IMG/VR virus record: IMGVR_UViG_3300023223_000163
Location: 1-33,686 of that record
Reading direction: 5' to 3' (one strand)
DNA length: 33,686 bases
Source: a virus
The notes beneath the pieces were generated by a model, which was not told the DNA's origin, ran no database searches, and was given only the letters and a program-made list of their open reading frames with translations. Position numbers and translations under genes: made by a program. Below are positions 1 through 5,896 of the stretch, in pieces. Within the stretch, counting starts at the first letter, position 1, and each line of letters starts with the position of its first letter.

Positions 1-240
1 GATGGTGTTCCGATTGTTAATACTGTGTGGATTAGCGGGGAAACTGCCTATCCTACCGATTGGGTAGTTCCTTTTCTTAGTGAGCTCGACTCTGTAACTA
101 TCGGCGTATTGATGGATCAAGAAAGCGGCTATGACGATCAATATGATACGTTAATGGATGCTGTGCAAGATATGTTACTCAATGGCCAATCCTCCCTAAC
201 ATCCGTATTAGCAGCAAGAAAAGCACGCAGGCGTAAATAA
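1..240 (+). CDS. Terminase large subunit, C-terminal end (partial)
   Basis: The reading frame is open from the first base of the window, so the start lies outside. The visible 79 residues end in a basic tail (KARRRK). They contain YDDQYDTLMDAVQDM, which resembles the conserved DDQxDAL segment of the terminase nuclease domain that cleaves concatemeric DNA during packaging. Position fits: the portal gene follows about 1.4 kb downstream, and terminase-portal-head order is usual in siphoviruses. Only the tail of the protein is visible, and the ATPase motifs cannot be checked. The assignment rests on the short motif and on context. Confidence 0.6.
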   Translation, partial: DGVPIVNTVWISGETAYPTDWVVPFLSELDSVTIGVLMDQESGYDDQYDTLMDAVQDMLLNGQSSLTSVLAARKARRRK

Positions 241-244
241 TAAC

Positions 245-273
245 TTGACAGTATTGTGATGGAGGCTTATTGT
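245..273 (+). promoter_or_regulatory. Sigma70-type promoter for the C5 methyltransferase
   Basis: A perfect TTGACA (245-250) is followed by 17 bases and TATTGT (268-273). It starts just after the terminase stop codon and predicts a transcript beginning near 280, ahead of the methyltransferase ATG at 307. The earlier in-frame ATG at 256 lies inside this promoter, which argues against it as the start. Confidence 0.6.
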
Positions 274-296
274 TTGGTTTATCTTAAACTAAACAA
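270..296. promoter_or_regulatory. 27-bp inverted repeat over the promoter/leader (operator or leader hairpin)
   Basis: Arms TTGTTT-G-GTTTA (270-281) and TAAAC-T-AAACAA (285-296) are complementary except for one G/T pair, around a 3-base centre TCT. The repeat overlaps the end of the -10 box and the predicted transcription start. It ends at the Shine-Dalgarno stretch before ATG 307. It could be a DNA operator, possibly for methyltransferase autoregulation, or an RNA hairpin limiting ribosome access. Confidence 0.6.
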
Positions 297-306
297 GGGT
301 AGGAAG

Positions 307-936
307 ATGATTAAGGCGTTAAATTTATATGCAGGACTTGGCGGCAACCGCAAGAAGTGGGAAAACTGTGAAGTTACAGCGGTTGAGTTAGACCCTAAAA
401 TAGCAGCGGTTTATAAGCGATTACACCCAGATGACACGGTGATTATTGGCGATGCTCATCAATATTTATTAGACCACCATGAAGAATTTGACTTGGTTTG
501 GGGATCTCCGCCATGTCCAACACACTCAAGAATGGCTCTGGCAACTAGGCATAAATTAAATCGTTATCCTGACATGGCGCTTTACCAGGAGATAATATTC
601 CTAAAATATTTCTTTAAGGGTAAGTATATAATCGAGAACGTTAAACCGTTTTACACTCCATTAATTGAGCCAACAAAGAAAATAGGTAGGCATGTTTTCT
701 GGTCTAACTTTGAATTTGAAGCAGATGAAATTAAGCAGCCTAAAAACTTTATTAATCAAGCAACAGTTAGCGGTAAAAAATTACTTCAAGATTGGCTTGG
801 TATTCATTACGAAGAAAATATTTATTACGGCAAGAATCATTGCCCCGCTCAAATATTAAGAAACTGTGTACACCCTGATTTAGGGTTGCAGATATTTGAA
901 CAGGCATTTCCAGATATTTTCAAGGCCAAGTTGTAG
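307..936 (+). CDS. DNA (cytosine-5) methyltransferase, short phage type
   Basis: Likely transfers a methyl group from S-adenosylmethionine to C5 of cytosine in phage DNA, probably protecting it from host restriction. Motif I is LNLYAGLGG (residues 5-13). The AdoMet-binding acidic residues follow in AVELDP (25-30). The catalytic Cys70 sits in GSPPCPTHS (motif IV), and ENV at 110-112 is motif VI. At 209 residues it is shorter than the usual 300-400, so the target recognition domain is reduced. The ATG at 307 is chosen over the in-frame ATG at 256 because a purine-rich ribosome site (GGTAGGAAG) precedes it and 256 lies within the promoter. It sits alone between terminase and the first membrane-protein genes. 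Confidence 0.9.
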   Translation: MIKALNLYAGLGGNRKKWENCEVTAVELDPKIAAVYKRLHPDDTVIIGDAHQYLLDHHEEFDLVWGSPPCPTHSRMALATRHKLNRYPDMALYQEIIFLKYFFKGKYIIENVKPFYTPLIEPTKKIGRHVFWSNFEFEADEIKQPKNFINQATVSGKKLLQDWLGIHYEENIYYGKNHCPAQILRNCVHPDLGLQIFEQAFPDIFKAKL

Positions 937-944
937 CCCAAAAT

Positions 945-974
945 TTGCACTCAACCTACCTTATCGCTTATTAT
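945..974 (+). promoter_or_regulatory. Probable promoter before the first membrane-protein cluster
   Basis: TTGCAC (945-950), an 18-base spacer and TATTAT (969-974) lie between the methyltransferase stop and the ATG at 1005. Five of six -10 bases match consensus, and the -35 is weaker. Confidence 0.4.
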
Positions 975-1004
975 TAACTATCAATAACTAACGGTAAGGT
1001 TTAC

Positions 1005-1337
1005 ATGGAAGGAATTATTAATGACCTTATGAGATGGCTATCAACCAATAGTAGCCAGTTAATTTATATCAGTACGTTTATAGCCATCTCATTAAACTGG
1101 ATACCTATCGCGTACAAATTAATTATAAGGCTTAGAAAAAATGGAAACTCAAACAGTTACAACGATTCAGCAGGTTGCGACAGGTGCCACATTGGGCGGA
1201 GGCGCCCCAGTGGTAATGACGTGGATGGGATGGGTTACGTTGAATGCAAGCGCACTGACTGCGTTAGCATTTTGCGCCACCGCTGTCGTGTCTATTGTAC
1301 TAGGTGTTTGGAACGCATACAGCAAGAACAAGAATGA
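1005..1337 (+). CDS. Small membrane protein overlapping the next gene
   Basis: The start is well supported: GGTAAGG lies five bases before the ATG. Residues about 19-41 form one hydrophobic segment (LIYISTFIAISLNW then IPIAYKLII), followed by a basic RLRK. From about residue 46 the frame overlaps the 104-aa gene starting at 1141 in another frame. In the overlap it encodes a Cys- and Arg-rich tail with several CxxC-like pairs. Either this is a genuine 110-residue membrane protein with a soluble Cys-rich tail, or only the N-terminal half is functional. It may be a holin or antiholin partner. No family is recognised. Confidence 0.5.
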   Translation: MEGIINDLMRWLSTNSSQLIYISTFIAISLNWIPIAYKLIIRLRKNGNSNSYNDSAGCDRCHIGRRRPSGNDVDGMGYVECKRTDCVSILRHRCRVYCTRCLERIQQEQE

Positions 1338-1455
1338 TAAAGTGGTTAATCGGATGAATAAACGTACCATTGAGGGCGATATTGTCGATGAACTGCTTCA
1401 GTCCGGCAAGTCTAAAGAATATGTGGAGGACTTCCGTAAATCTTTGAAAATGTAA
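1141..1455 (+). CDS. Putative holin-like membrane protein
   Basis: 104 residues with a likely hydrophobic hairpin: a Gly/Ala/Val segment with MTWMGW at about 15-35 and a second segment ALTALAFCATAVVSIVLGVWNAY at about 38-60. A charged C-terminal half ends in basic residues. This topology and size suit a small phage holin, which forms lesions in the inner membrane to release the endolysin. An AAGG site lies ten bases before the ATG. The first 197 bases lie inside the preceding gene's frame. A second holin candidate at 4664-5026 makes the exact role uncertain. Confidence 0.7.
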   Translation: METQTVTTIQQVATGATLGGGAPVVMTWMGWVTLNASALTALAFCATAVVSIVLGVWNAYSKNKNDKVVNRMNKRTIEGDIVDELLQSGKSKEYVEDFRKSLKM

Positions 1456-1469
1456 CCAAGGAATGAAGC

Positions 1470-1616
1470 ATGAATAAGCATCACGTTATTATCTTACTGA
1501 TAATCTTAAGTATCTTTATGGCGTTAAAAGATGTAGCCAGAACAAGTTCAAGGCGCGCTCAACAGCAGCGCGTAAGAACGTTTAAACAGTCCACTACTAA
1601 AACGGTTAGGCGCTAG
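1470..1616 (+). CDS. 48-aa single-membrane-segment peptide
   Basis: ATG 1470 follows AAGGAA with good spacing. The protein starts MNKHH, has one hydrophobic segment (VIILLIILSIFMAL, about residues 6-19), then a strongly basic, Ser/Thr-rich cytoplasmic or periplasmic tail ending KTVRR. It lies 14 bases after the holin-like gene and closes the cluster before the portal promoter. Possibly a spanin-like or antiholin accessory peptide, but no family is recognised. Confidence 0.6.
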   Translation: MNKHHVIILLIILSIFMALKDVARTSSRRAQQQRVRTFKQSTTKTVRR

Positions 1617-1619
1617 CAT

Positions 1620-1648
1620 TTAACCAAACCGACAATTTAATATACAAT
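1620..1648 (+). promoter_or_regulatory. Probable late promoter before the portal gene
   Basis: TTAACC (1620-1625), a 17-base spacer and TACAAT (1643-1648) precede the portal ATG at 1677. The -10 box belongs to the recurrent TAYAATRR pattern seen before several structural genes in the window. Confidence 0.4.
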
Positions 1649-1676
1649 GATCATATTATTCAAATAGGGTCACATC

Positions 1677-3062
1677 ATGTCAAAAATAAGCAATATCAAA
1701 GCAAGGCTAGGCCGCAACTCATTCGACCGCACAGAGATAGGTCACTCAGGTGTTCGCACGCAGGGTGAACGCTATCGAGGCAGAACAGTTAAAGCCGATC
1801 ATAAACGCAGTATTGCAGAGCAGGCCGGTTACCCCGATATCATTTCTCTGCGTCAACATTATGATATGGCATACCGCAACGGCTTAGGCAGCAATCTAGC
1901 CTTTGGTATTGTTAACGACACATGGCGAGTTGAGCCTGTTATATATGATGGTGAAGAAGACTCTAAGCGCCGCAAAGAAAACCCGACTGAATTCGAAAAA
2001 GCGGTTGATGAGTATTTCGAGAAGCTTGAAGTGTTTGAACGCCTAAAAGGATTAGACAAAGCTCAACGCCCTATGCGTTATGGTGCAATTATGTATGTAA
2101 CCAGTGAGCAAGATAATGCAAGTGCAAGCGACAAGCTAACAACCCTGCCGACAATGGATTACCTGGTTAAATTAACCGTATTCCATGAGGCTCAATTGCG
2201 TGTTGAAACTGCCGTGCAAGATCCATCTAATATAAATTATGGCAACCCTATCATGTACAACATCTATACAAATGTTGCGGGATCTACCAATGAATGGGAA
2301 AGCTCAAGTTATCAAGTAAGTGCCAGCCGTGTGTTTCCGTTTGGTGAGGGTGCGCTTGATGGGTCAATGTATGGAGTACCATGTAATGAAGGTTGCTATG
2401 AACCATTAATGGATAGTGCAAAAGTTCGCATGAGTGGAGCGGAAGGTTATTACCAAAACGCCTCTAATAAATATGCAAACATATTACCTAAAGATGCAAC
2501 CCTAGCCGATGCCGACGAAGTGCTTGAGTCGATGGAAGATTTCGACAATGAATTACAACGCAGCCTTGTAACTGTTGGTGATGTGAAGATGCTACAAACC
2601 ACACTTAATGATCCCTCTCAAGCATGGACAATTGCCGTAAATGAATGCGCAGCACATCACAGTAAACCAATGAGTATTATCATTGGGCAAATGACCGGCG
2701 TGTTAGCCAGTGAAGAAAACATTAAATCGTGGAACCGCGAGATAATGGATAGACAGCCAGCAGTAGCAGATAAAATGATTAAAGGATTGCTTAAAGATTG
2801 GATGGAAAAGTTCAACTTTCCTAAGCCTATCAATAAAATTAACATCGTGTGGCGCGACCTGAATGAATCAACAGCAGAGCAGCAAGCTACATTAGCCAAG
2901 ACTAAAGCAGAAACAAACAAACTGTGTGTTGATGCTAGAATGATGCCTGTTTACGCGACTGAGAGCATTCAAACCGATGCAGGTGAAGAAGTTAAAGATG
3001 TGATTATTCTTGATGCTGGTGGTGAGGATGATTTGCCGCCTAATGATAAGGGATTTAAATGA
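1677..3062 (+). CDS. Portal protein (DUF1073-like)
   Basis: Forms the dodecameric ring at the capsid vertex through which DNA is packaged and ejected. At 461 residues it has the usual portal length. Features recalling the DUF1073 portal group are the early aromatic/Asn-rich helix (SLRQHYDMAYRNGLGSNL), the central RVFPFGEG segment, and the C-terminal region with PMSIIIGQMTGVLASEENIK followed by NREIMDRQ and a helical stem/crown. AGGG lies seven bases before the ATG. The stop overlaps the next ATG (ATGA at 3059-3062), indicating translational coupling with the minor head gene. Terminase lies upstream and head genes downstream. Confidence 0.85.
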   Translation: MSKISNIKARLGRNSFDRTEIGHSGVRTQGERYRGRTVKADHKRSIAEQAGYPDIISLRQHYDMAYRNGLGSNLAFGIVNDTWRVEPVIYDGEEDSKRRKENPTEFEKAVDEYFEKLEVFERLKGLDKAQRPMRYGAIMYVTSEQDNASASDKLTTLPTMDYLVKLTVFHEAQLRVETAVQDPSNINYGNPIMYNIYTNVAGSTNEWESSSYQVSASRVFPFGEGALDGSMYGVPCNEGCYEPLMDSAKVRMSGAEGYYQNASNKYANILPKDATLADADEVLESMEDFDNELQRSLVTVGDVKMLQTTLNDPSQAWTIAVNECAAHHSKPMSIIIGQMTGVLASEENIKSWNREIMDRQPAVADKMIKGLLKDWMEKFNFPKPINKINIVWRDLNESTAEQQATLAKTKAETNKLCVDARMMPVYATESIQTDAGEEVKDVIILDAGGEDDLPPNDKGFK

Positions 3063-4138
3063 ATCCCCTAAAGCCCGGTAGCAATAAAACACCCACAGGC
3101 CAGCTCTTAAATGTTAGCCTAGCCTTTGCCGACAATAAAAACCGTTGGCAACGTGCGGCGTTTAGTATTAATAAAATCATTGAGCAAATTCCCCGCGTAA
3201 AATTGGACGTACCCAAGGAAGATGCGCCCAAGGTTACTAAGAAGGAAAAGCGCACTGCTACGCTTGCCAAGAATAAACGGATTGCTGCTTATCTTTTGGC
3301 TAACAGTGAATTTAATATTCCCCGAACATTGGCCAGTGAAATAACCATAATGGTCAATGCTGCACGTTATGAATACACTCTTGATTCTTCGATGATGGAT
3401 GCAACAATGGCAGCTATTCACCGCATATTAGTGGGTGATATCCTTAGCGGGTCGGAGTTTTGGACCACTCGTTTCTTTCTTAATCCAAACTTAAACGAAG
3501 CCAGTAGAGATGGTTTAACTGATAGCTTTGAGTCAGCATTGCGCATAACAGAGGGAACAAGCGCAGAGGCATCGATAGCAGTCATTAGCGCAGAGCAACA
3601 ACTACAACAACCGGCATACTTAGACCGATTGAGGTTAGTTCATGGCCGCACGTTTGAAAGTATGAAGGGCTTAACCGATGAAATGACCGCACAGTTACGA
3701 GTTACATTAACTGAGGGCATGGCGCGCGGTGTTGGTATTCGAGACCTTAAAGGAATGATTAATAATCGCCTTGGCATCGGCATGGGTCGAGCTGAAAGGA
3801 TTGCTAGAACTGAGATTAATAACGCTTATCGTGGCGCATATCTACAAGAAGCCAAAAACCTAAATGAAGATGCGCTAAAAGATGATGAATGGGAAATACT
3901 TCAGGTTCATCGCTCAGCCTTATCCATGACCACACGCTTTGACCATGGCAAACGTCACGCCTTAATGTTCACCATTAGACAGCAAACGGATTGGTGGGCT
4001 ACTGGCTCAAACTCCATAAATTGTTTATGCAGCACGCTTGATGTATTGGTTAATAAGAAAACGGGCGAAGTGTTGCAAAGTAAAATGATAGATACAATGA
4101 CCATCCAAAAAGATGAATGGTTTCCGACTAAAAAATAG
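3059..4138 (+). CDS. Phage head morphogenesis (Mu gpF/SPP1 gp7-like) minor head protein
   Basis: Likely a minor virion protein joined to portal and capsid assembly. The C-terminal third carries the family signature: GMGRAERIARTEINNAYRGAY (about residues 239-259), followed by a conserved HGKRHA-type region and an NCLC stretch (SINCLCSTLDVLV) that resembles the Cys/His cluster of Mu gpF homologues. The N-terminal half is charged and helical. It overlaps the portal stop by four bases. A basic KNK-KK-rich segment at about residues 60-78 may contact nucleic acid. Confidence 0.8.
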   Translation: MNPLKPGSNKTPTGQLLNVSLAFADNKNRWQRAAFSINKIIEQIPRVKLDVPKEDAPKVTKKEKRTATLAKNKRIAAYLLANSEFNIPRTLASEITIMVNAARYEYTLDSSMMDATMAAIHRILVGDILSGSEFWTTRFFLNPNLNEASRDGLTDSFESALRITEGTSAEASIAVISAEQQLQQPAYLDRLRLVHGRTFESMKGLTDEMTAQLRVTLTEGMARGVGIRDLKGMINNRLGIGMGRAERIARTEINNAYRGAYLQEAKNLNEDALKDDEWEILQVHRSALSMTTRFDHGKRHALMFTIRQQTDWWATGSNSINCLCSTLDVLVNKKTGEVLQSKMIDTMTIQKDEWFPTKK

Positions 4139-4146
4139 AGGTTTAA

Positions 4147-4251
4147 ATGATAAACAAAGCAAATGAAAAATTTATTCTATTCGTGTTCGGTTTCGTGCTT
4201 GGCGTTATCGGTACCGTTTCTGGCTATTTGATAGCGGGGATCTTTCAATGA
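4147..4251 (+). CDS. 34-aa membrane peptide of the lysis block
   Basis: ATG 4147 follows GAGG at proper spacing, and its stop overlaps the endolysin start (ATGA, 4248-4251). The peptide MINKANEK is followed by a strongly hydrophobic segment (FILFVFGFVLGVIGTVSGYL). The tight coupling to the amidase suggests a lysis function such as a holin-like or regulatory peptide. It is too short for family assignment. Confidence 0.65.
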   Translation: MINKANEKFILFVFGFVLGVIGTVSGYLIAGIFQ

Positions 4252-4664
4252 TTCCAAATAAAATAATAATCCATTGTAGTGATACGCCATCGAGCATGGA
4301 AGTTACTACAGAAATGCTGCATCAATGGCATGTAATAGAAAATAAATGGTCGGCTATCGGTTATGCCTATCTTATTGATCGTAAAGGTGATATTCATAAA
4401 TGCCGTGATTTAGATGGTGATGGAGATGTTGAGGATGAAATCGGAGCACATACTAGAGGGTTTAACCGCAACAGTGTTGGCATTTGCATTGCAGGACGTG
4501 GTGAGTACAACAATGCTCAATTTGATAGCTTACGTTACCTAATTAACGATATTGTTTCACGCCATGGAATTAAGAAAGAGGATATACAGGGCCATAATTA
4601 TTATGATAAACATAAGACGTGCCCCATGTTTGATGTGCAGGAAAAATTAAAGGAGTGGATGTGA
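4248..4664 (+). CDS. Endolysin, N-acetylmuramoyl-L-alanine amidase (T7 lysozyme-like)
   Basis: Cleaves the amide bond between N-acetylmuramic acid and the stem peptide of peptidoglycan at lysis. The whole 138-residue protein is one Amidase_2/PGRP domain. Expected zinc ligands are His9 (IIIHCSDT), His116 (QGHNYY) and Cys125 (KTCP), with Tyr39 in GYAYLI and Lys123 in the positions of T7 Tyr46 and Lys128. GAHTRGFNRNSVGIC (66-80) is the other conserved block. No signal peptide is seen, so export should depend on a holin. The gene overlaps the 34-aa membrane peptide before it and touches the holin after it. Confidence 0.93.
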   Translation: MIPNKIIIHCSDTPSSMEVTTEMLHQWHVIENKWSAIGYAYLIDRKGDIHKCRDLDGDGDVEDEIGAHTRGFNRNSVGICIAGRGEYNNAQFDSLRYLINDIVSRHGIKKEDIQGHNYYDKHKTCPMFDVQEKLKEWM

Positions 4665-5026
4665 TGAGCTGGATAACTAGCCTATTTACTGGCGGCCTAT
4701 TTAAATCTGTTGAAAATATAGCGTCTGAATGGATAGAGACTGATCTCGAATCAGCAGAAGCAAAGGTTTTAATGATTAAGACATTAGATCCGAATGGTAA
4801 AATGCGCAGAGATTTATCAAAAAGAGTTACCAATTTATATACCTTGTACATTGTAACGGCGCTTATTTTGCTTATATTTGAAAGCTTTGGTATCGGTGAA
4901 GCGGAAGCCATAGCGGTTGCAACAACAAAAGTTACAGAGTTATTTACACCAATCACCACCCTATTTGGGGTAATTGTCAGTGCAAGTTTTGGCGTTAATT
5001 ACGCAAACACTAGAATAAAAACTTGA
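4664..5026 (+). CDS. Holin, GTA_holin_3TM-like
   Basis: 120 residues from ATG 4664. An in-frame GTG at 4655 exists, but the AAGGAG ribosome site sits eight bases before 4664, and the TGATG junction couples it to the endolysin stop. After an amphipathic N-terminus with FKSVENIASEWIETDLESAEAK, a basic loop (KMRRDLSKR) leads to hydrophobic segments YTLYIVTALILLIFESF and LFTPITTLFGVIVSASFGV. This pattern matches the three-TM holins first described in gene transfer agents. It should time membrane permeabilisation for the amidase. Confidence 0.75.
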   Translation: MSWITSLFTGGLFKSVENIASEWIETDLESAEAKVLMIKTLDPNGKMRRDLSKRVTNLYTLYIVTALILLIFESFGIGEAEAIAVATTKVTELFTPITTLFGVIVSASFGVNYANTRIKT

Positions 5027-5051
5027 CACTTTAAAGCGTTAGGAATATATT
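5023..5051 (+). promoter_or_regulatory. Near-consensus sigma70 promoter driving non-coding DNA
   Basis: TTGACA (5023-5028), exactly 17 bases, then TATATT (5046-5051) gives 11 of 12 consensus matches, the best promoter in the window. It overlaps the holin stop codon. Predicted transcription starts near 5058, where no open frame with a ribosome site follows, only hairpins and a terminator. Confidence 0.75.
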
Positions 5052-5111
5052 TGAATTCTACCGAGCAGGTAGAGTATCCGACAAGCGACACGCCAAGTCG
5101 TTAACATGGCA

Positions 5112-5151
5112 CACTCTCTAAGTATATTTCGATAAGTATATTTAGAGAGTG
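5112..5151 (+). repeat. 18-bp inverted repeat with CGAT loop
   Basis: CACTCTCTAA pairs with TTAGAGAGTG. Because the inner AAGTATATTT is repeated directly on both sides of the CGAT loop and is nearly self-complementary, pairing continues to a full 18-bp stem with two G-U pairs. Only a short TTTT follows, so it is more likely an RNA structural or processing element than the main terminator. Confidence 0.7.
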
Positions 5152-5231
5152 CGATTTTCAGCAGGTGTGAACAGCTCTAATTGACAAGACCGCTCCCAAG
5201 CCAATGGGGTAATCATAAGGCTGACAAAGTG

Positions 5232-5252
5232 ACCGCACTCGCGGTATTTTTT
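5232..5252 (+). terminator. Rho-independent terminator of the non-coding transcript
   Basis: Stem ACCGC/GCGGT with loop ACTC, followed by ATTTTTT. It is compact and GC-rich, with a six-base T run. Confidence 0.7.
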
Positions 5253-5298
5253 AAGTGTATTTATTGTGATGTATATGGTTAAACTTCATTAAAAAGCA

Positions 5299-5326
5299 TT
5301 GAGCAGATCACTCTCTGAATTATATT
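5299..5326 (+). promoter_or_regulatory. Possible promoter upstream of the tRNA-like element
   Basis: TTGAGC (5299-5304), 16 bases, TATATT (5321-5326). It would start a transcript near 5333 through the structured stretch and the tRNA-like element. The stretch from CACTCTCT here resembles the arm of the hairpin at 5112, which may be a diverged repeat. Confidence 0.35.
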
Positions 5327-5398
5327 GATTAGTAAGCCTATTGGAAATGAATCGCAGGCATGTGATTAACAAGTGCATCACAACAAGTACATTTAAAA

Positions 5399-5458
5399 AG
5401 AAGCACTCACCACTTTTTAGGAAGTGACATAATATCTAGTAACTATTAGAGTGCTTCT
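5399..5458 (+). repeat. 10-bp inverted repeat enclosing an inner hairpin
   Basis: AGAAGCACTC (5399-5408) is perfectly complementary to GAGTGCTTCT (5449-5458). The enclosed 40 bases contain a second hairpin, CACTT/AAGTG (5411-5415 and 5422-5426), so RNA could form a multibranched structure. It ends nine bases before the tRNA-like element, so it could be a 5' leader or processing site. Confidence 0.6.
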
Positions 5459-5467
5459 ACTAACAAC

Positions 5468-5559
5468 AATCGATTAGCTCAATGGCAGAGCAGTCATAGC
5501 AAATATTATTTAATGTAAGTCTATGTGTGTAGCTGGTTCGATTCCAGTATCGGTTTCCA
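5468..5559 (+). tRNA. tRNA-like cloverleaf with aberrant anticodon region
   Basis: Acceptor strands AATCGAT (5468-5474) and ATCGGTT (5549-5555) pair over 7 bp with one T-G. Discriminator T and encoded CCA follow (5557-5559). The D arm is GCTC-AATGGCA-GAGC (5477-5491) and the T arm GCTGG-TTCGATT-CCAGT (5532-5548), both standard. The 39 bases between them do not give a canonical 5-bp/7-nt anticodon arm with T33. The best stem is CATAG (5495-5499) with CTATG (5521-5525), leaving a 21-nt loop. No amino acid can be assigned. It may be a degenerate tRNA, a tRNA with a 14-nt loop insertion, or a tRNA mimic. Confidence 0.6.
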
Positions 5560-5819
5560 AACAAATACCGCAGCGTGTCTCACCACGTTAAGCGATTACA
5601 GATAGAAAATTAACAAGGGTTTTTGGTTTATCGGTCGAGCGATAAATACACGAACAAGGTGAAACAGATAGCCTCTCCTCTTTGTTATCGATGGATTTAT
5701 AACCCATCCATTCTTACTGTATTTCGTATGCAAAGGCCTGAGTCCTGTTTCTGAATGTTTATACAGGGTAGCTCTCATAATTAGTAGTGATGCTAATGGC
5801 GAAAGAATCACGCAGATAG
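5560..5819. other. Non-coding stretch with several short hairpins
   Basis: No convincing gene was seen on either strand. Inverted repeats include TTTATCG/CGATAAA (5627-5633 and 5640-5646), ATGGAT/ATCCAT near 5690-5710, CCTGT/ACAGG near 5747-5768, and the overlapping alternatives ATTAG/CTAAT (5780-5797) and GTGAT/ATCAC (5787-5811). It may be a continuation of a structured transcript from upstream ending at the 5820 terminator. Confidence 0.4.
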
Positions 5820-5851
5820 ACCACACTAGCACGCGCTTTTGTGGTTTTTTT
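5820..5851 (+). terminator. Rho-independent terminator before the tailspike
   Basis: ACCACA (5820-5825) pairs with TGTGGT (5840-5845), with an inner AGC/GCT stem, followed by a run of seven Ts. It closes transcription from the non-coding region. Its 3' arm also overlaps the -35 box of the next promoter. Confidence 0.65.
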
Positions 5852-5867
5852 GTGCCTGCAATATAAT
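5839..5867 (+). promoter_or_regulatory. Late promoter of the tailspike gene
   Basis: TTGTGG (5839-5844), 17 bases and a perfect TATAAT (5862-5867), with the ATG 29 bases further on. The -35 is weak. The -10 followed by AGG fits the TAYAATRR pattern. Confidence 0.5.
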
Positions 5868-5896
5868 AGGTGTAAATCTATTAATAAGGAACAACC

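Larger units (their letters stand above)
5058..5252 (+). ncRNA. Candidate phage-encoded small structured RNA
   Basis: Bounded by the strong promoter at 5023-5051 and an intrinsic terminator at 5232-5252, giving an RNA of about 195 nt. Structure begins with a 6-bp hairpin (TCTACC/GGTAGA, 5057-5073, loop GAGCA). Next come a small CGAC/GTCG stem, an 18-bp hairpin (5112-5151), a CCCA/TGGG hairpin near 5188-5202, and the terminator stem. No ORF with a ribosome site is visible. It may be a regulatory sRNA, a decoy or an antisense RNA. The existence of the transcript is inferred from signals only. Confidence 0.5.

Noticed and set aside
256-306. Longer methyltransferase start at ATG 256
   Set aside because: Lies within the promoter spacer, lacks a ribosome site, and adds sequence unlike the family.
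1167-1370. 67-aa minus-strand frame over the holin-like gene
   Set aside because: No ribosome site, opposite to surrounding operon, shadow composition.
5596-5832. 78-aa open frame on the minus strand in the non-coding region
   Set aside because: GTG start with no ribosome site, overlaps the terminator, and the sequence has no protein-like pattern.
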